Below, piece after piece: positions 11,201-17,200 of a stretch of 64,000 nucleotides of DNA. Made by a program: the position numbers and the translations under genes. The DNA lies in the NCBI GenBank assembly GCA_029948255.1, contig JALIZF010001707.1:496001-560000 (forward strand), in the 5' to 3' direction. The notes under the pieces are model-generated. The model ran no database searches. It saw only the letters and a program-made list of their open reading frames with translations, and had not been told where the DNA came from. Position 1 is the stretch's first letter. Each line of letters opens with the position of its first letter. This DNA is from Telmatactis stephensoni. Its lineage: Eukaryota; Cnidaria; Anthozoa; Actiniaria; Isophelliidae.

Positions 11201-14200
11201 TCGCTTACAAGAGGGTAGTGATGATATTAGAACAAATTGATTTACATTTGTACAGTTGAATTAAACCTCTCATTATCGACCACACTAGTTGGCAGCTAAT
11301 GTGGTCAATTACATAGGTACTGATTGCACTGGAACAAACTGATTTTCCCTTGTACAGCTAAACTTCGCGCTATCGACCTCCCTAGTTGCCATGTGAGGGT
11401 TTACAAGAGGAATTGGTGACATCTCTATCAGGGGTAGAGATCCCCCCTTCGCCCTTCTCATCATTGGATTAAAGTACACTAAGCTAAACAAATTAGGCAT
11501 AATCGAAACATATCTGATATAAATAAAACATTAAACCGTGATACTCTTCGTTCGGAGGAAAGGTTGAGAATCCCACTGGATGAGGTTAATATCGTTTCTC
11601 TTTACCAACAGCAGGATAGATGCCCCAAGACCTCTCAAATGGGGGGGGGGGGGGGGGGGGCGAGGCGAGATAGTAATTGAACTTACTAGTCCTGAGGTGG
11701 TCGTAATATTGTCTTGTCTCAGATTAAGCTGATCCACCCTAAAGATTCCTTGCATGACCTCTTTTAATTGCTCTCTGGTGCATGCTATTCTTCGTATCTC
11801 GATTTCTCTAGGTTTGAGTACAACTATTGGATTAATGCGACCAAATACAATCCACACATACTTTGGTCCGTACATCTTGTTTTTATATGCCTTCGATAGA
11901 GATAGAAAAAAAACGTTTTACGGATCACTAAGAACACTAGCATGTTTACAGGTCAGCGGTTATTCGTTGCTGGTGTAAGGAACGACCGCTGACCGCGTAA
12001 ACTTTAGATTATCAAAACCAATCAAAGCAAGCCATTTTGTTTTTCTCAACCCACTATGGGGTTGATGGCAGAATATTTAGAAATCAATAAAAACATGATG
12101 GGCATATGGTAACGTAACGAGCTACCGCTGAACGTCTGAGCATAAGTTTATCAAAATTGATGTGGGAGGCAGATAGGGAAGTTAAACCTTTGTCAGTTCA
12201 ACCTTTCGAGTGTATAGAGTGACTAATCGAAGCTGCATACCTGACAGAAGACAACCTGTGCACCACCATCCGATACCTCTGCGATGATGACACGAGCATC
12301 TAAAGACTACCAAAGAAAAGCAATTCAAGAACTTACTGATTACTGTGATATCTTTATGATGAATCTCTTTTTCTCTGATGACGGTACGAATCTCTTTTTC
12401 CATGTACTGTATTTCACCCAGCCCAAAAACATAGCTACCAGCTAATTAAATATTACATTAGCACCATAGTTTATTACCCTAGTTATAGTTCTCCGAATAT
12501 GCACTTTCTAGCGTAACAAAATTATGAAAATATTTGTACCTTTAATTTGTTCAACTGAAAGCTGACATCGACGCCTCTTTCAAACTGAAAGCCCTCTACA
12601 GAGATAACTGATATGTTGTTCTTTTCAAGGAGGATTTGGAGGTCTCTTACGCTCTGAAATTAAGAAATATGTAATTACAATTATTACAGCATTGCAATGC
12701 ATAAATATTGTATTGTATTGCATTGCATTGCATGTTATTATATTGCATTACATTGCATTACATTACATTGCATTGCATTGCATTGTATTGTATTGAGGTA
12801 TAGTGCGAAGTTATTTTCCAACAACTTCTATTTTTTGTTTTTATTCGACGGTCATGGAACTTACCGGGGAGAATACTTCAGAATCATACATATGCACGAT
12901 AGCAACTCTCTTCCATTTGAATCTCTTGATGAAAGCGATTTTAGCGAGGTTAAATGAAACACTTGAAGGCACAATACGATACAGGTTACGATATTTGAAT
13001 TGGCTAAACTTTTGTGACACAGCTGCGTAGGCAATCTTTGGAGAAAGAAGAAATAAATATATAATTAAAGAATAAAATAAATAAATGAATAAATAAAAAA
13101 GCAAAAGAAATAAGAAAATGCAGCTTGCACGGCGCGAATATCGATGGTGTGACATAGGCAGAGCGGACCACTCGTTCATCAGTATAAACATTATGTACTA
13201 TAGTTATTGTTATCGTTATAGAGAATTTCATGTTGGGTGATGGTTGGGTTAGTTGGTTGGTTGGTTGGGTGGGTGGTTGGTGGGTGGGTGGTTGGCTTAG
13301 TTGGATGGTTGGTTGGTCGGTCGGTTGGTTGGTTGGATGGTTGGCTGGTGGATGGTTGGTTGGTAATTGGTTGGTTGGTTGGTTGGTTGTTGGTTGTTGG
13401 TTGTTGGTTAGTTGGTTGGTTGGTCAGTGGTTGGTTAGTTGGTTGATTGATTGTTGGATGGATGGATGGTTGGTTGGTAATTGGTTGGTTGGTTGTTTGG
13501 TTGGTCAGTGGTTGGTTGGTTGATTGATTGTTGGATGGATGGTTGGTTGGTCGGTCGGCCAGTTGGCCAGACAATCGGTCAGACGGTCGGTCAGTCGGTC
13601 AGTCGGTTGGTCGGTTGATTGGTTGGTTGGACGGGTGGTTTATAGGTAGGTTGGTCGGTTAGCCGTTCGGCTGGTTAGTTGGTTGGTTGTCAGGTACAGA
13701 GCGTTTGTACTACTGTTAGGAGAAGGAAAGGTAAGAGGCGCTTATTTGAGTAATTATTGCGGCATTAATCATATAAGTTTCACCTCGAAGAGATTCCAAT
13801 TAATAGCAGCTGTTGCTACTGGTTGTATTGCTGCACTGAACGCTGGACCAATTAGCATATTCTTGGGAGGATTGGTGTGAATCCAGCGAAATAACGCATA
13901 GATAGCTTTAGCTCCTTGGCCCTTAAAGAACAAAAAAATGTGATTGTTACGTGCACACAGTCAGTTGTCGACCGTTAACATAAGGGAGTCTAAGTAGTAT
14001 ACAAATGAGAGTTCAACGCCACCTGAGCGCCGGTGCGCGCGGTGCAAGGGGGGAGTCACGCCCCCGAAAGAGGGGATGTCACGCCGGTGTCAGGGGAGTC
14101 ACACAACAGCGACCAGGGAGTCACGCGCCGGCGATCCGCTTGCAGGATTGAAAACTCCATTGCGCAGCAACCAAACAAATATTTCGGAGCAACTAACCAA

Positions 14201-17200
14201 CGAAATTCTTTCCGGTGCGACCGAGGAACAAACGTAATACTGAGAACTCCGTTGCGCAGCAACCGAGCAACGTTTTCGGAATTTCAAACAAAAGAACGAA
14301 TTGGTAGTGCCACGCTTAAGGGTCTATTGTGTTCGATTCAGCCACCCGCAAAAGTATTGTTTACCATCAGGCCGATTCTTGCATAATTGGCTAAAGAATT
14401 TGGGCCGTTATAAAATCTTCAAACGACCGAAAAACGTCCTAAAAACGGTACAAAAATTTCAGTTCAGCGAAGAGCTAGGCCACTCACTTTTGAGTCTTAG
14501 AGAGAACTACAAGGGAAGTCAAGATGAGCTGTCCTGAAGAGAGTTTCTTGTCTCAACAACACAAGGAATCAAATCGAATGCTTGCTCGTTATGTATGTCA
14601 GTCGTTAAAGCAAGAAAATGTAGGACTAGTAGATGAGGAAACGGTCTATCAAATCTTAATAAATGGAGCTGATGATGAAGATCAAACTTTGGACTATAGA
14701 GACACTGTTGGATTTATAGAAGCCTATCGATATCTTCACAGACTGGCTTCGGACGTCTTGGAAATTGGATTATTAGAGAACAATATCATATGCGAAGTTC
14801 ACAAAATACTGATGGAACATCGTAGTCATTTATGTACCGTAGGGCAATACAGCGTGAAAGAAAGGTTGACAGAATTTGAAGGAAAAATACACTATTATAC
14901 GAGATTTTGTGACATTGACCAAACCATGCAGATGATAATCGATGAATTTAACCGCCGGCTGGATGAGATCCACCGTAAAAGTCTACGCACAACAGATAGA
15001 TTAGATTCTTTGGAAAGTTTAATTCACTTAACGTCATGGCTCGTCTACAAATTTTTGCAAATACACCCCTTTGGCGATGGCAATGGAAGGATGGTCCGAC
15101 TTTTGTACACTTACATCATGGAAGCCTTTGGCCTTCCCTTTCCAGCCCCTTTATTTTGGTATACTAAAGAAGAGCTGCAAACAAAGGACGGTTACAAAGA
15201 ATACATTACATGGTGTAAACTTTTATCAAATATCCGCCTAACCCTTGATTTTAAGGAATTAGAGCTTGATATGTTGCGTGCTTTAGGCGAATGTTGTAAG
15301 GAATGCAAACAGTTGTCGAAAAATAATAAAAAGTAGAAATATACGGAAGACTAACAGAATATATTTTGTTATACAATGACCAATCAGAAAAAGACTAGTA
15401 CCTTTGTCATAGGAAGATAGACTCTCTTTTCAAAGCAGCTAAAGACAAATATTTTTGTAACATTTGTGTGCCGAGAACATATATGGTCTTCCTGATTTTG
15501 TCAATCTTTACACTTTTGTTTTTAAATGTTTGTTTGAAAAATAAAGACGAAAGTTTGAAGATCATTTTTTGTTGATTCTTATACAACATTCTTTGAAAGT
15601 ATAACATAACTCTGGAGGTTCCTCTAGTAACCATGGAAACCATCCTTCGAGCTGATCCACAGGTATCCCATGTAGTGTAGATTTTAGTATTTTAGTTAGA
15701 TTCTAGTATTCTGGTATAGATTCTAGTATTCTAACTAGATTCTAGCATTCTAATACCTTCTACCAGATTCTAGTATTCTAGCTAGATTCTAGTATTCTAA
15801 CTAGATTTTAATATAGTCTAGTGTAGATTCTACTAGATTCTAGCTAGATACTAGATTTTAATATAGTCTAGTGTAGATTCTACTAGATTCTAGCTAGATT
15901 CTAGATTCTACTAGATATTAGATTCTACTAGATACTAGATTCTAGCTAGACACTAGATTCTACTAGACACTAGATTCTACTAGATTTTAATATAGTCTAG
16001 TGTAGATTCTACTAGGTTCTACTAGATTTTAATATAGTCTAGTGTAGATTCTAGTATTCTGGTATAGATTCTAGTATTCTAGATTAGATTCTAGTAGGGG
16101 TGATAGCCTGATAGCTGTCGATAGCCTGATAGCCTGCTATTTGATAGCCTGATAGCATGCTATCGATAGCTATTAGTCTATTGATAGCCTGCTATCGATA
16201 GACTAATAAATATGCGAAGACGTAAAGACTGCAGGAGGAAGACATAAAGACTGCGGGAGGAAGGTGTAAAAGCTGTCGGAGGTTCCCTTCGGGCGGCTTT
16301 GCCGCCGCGGGCGGCAAACTTTGCCGCCGCGGGGACCTCCGACAGCCTTTACACCTTCCTCCCGCAGTCTTTACGTCTTCCTCCTGAAGTCTTTACGTCT
16401 TCGCATATTTATTAGTCTATCGATAGCAGGCTATCAATAGACTAATAGCTATCGATAGCAGGCTATCAAATAGCAGGCTATCAGGCTATCGACAGCTATC
16501 AGGCTATCACCCCTACTAGAATCTAATCTAGAATACTAGAATCTATACCAGAATACTAGAACCTAGTAGAATCTACACTAGACTATATTAAAATCTAGTA
16601 GAATCTAGTGTCTAGTAGAATCTAGTGTCTAGCTAGAATCTAGTATCTAGTAGAATCTAATATCTAGTAGAATCTAGAATCTAGCTAGAATCTAGTAGAA
16701 TCTACACTAGACTATATTAAAATCTAGTATCTAGCTAGAATCTAGTAGAATCTACACTAGACTATATTAAAATCTAGTTAGAATACTAGAATCTAGCTAG
16801 AATACTAGAATCTGGTAGAAGGTATTAGAATGCTAGAATCTAGTTAGAATACTAGAATCTATACCAGAATACTAGAATCTAACTAAAATACTAAAATCTA
16901 CACTACATGGGATACCTGTGGATCAGCTCGAAGGATGGTTTCCATGGTTACTAGAGGAACCTCCAGAGTTATGTTATACTTTCAAAGAATGTTGTATAAG
17001 AATCAACAAAAAATGATCTTCAAACTTTCGTCTTTATTTTTCAAACAAACATTTAAAAACAAAAGTGTAAAGATTGACAAAACCAGGAAGACCATATATG
17101 TTCTCGGCACACAAATGTTACAAAAATATTTGTCTTTAGCTGCTTTGAAAAGAGAGTCTATCTTCCTATGACAAAGGTACTAGTCTTTTTCTGATTGGTC

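Noticed and set aside
13230..13574. Long frames rich in Trp-Leu-Val-Gly or Asn-Gln-Pro-Thr
   Set aside because: They translate a TTGG microsatellite in all frames; the same happens at 38,579-38,806.
14033..14386. 117-codon frame upstream of Fic (mirror at 18,192-18,545)
   Set aside because: It runs through subterminal repeats in front of the TATA box, has low-complexity composition, and I see no domain.
15407..15643. 78-codon frame on the opposite strand in each Fic arm (mirror at 16,935-17,171)
   Set aside because: It overlaps the Fic poly(A) region, has no recognisable domain, and its presence twice only reflects the palindrome. It is the one place where the arms differ in translation.
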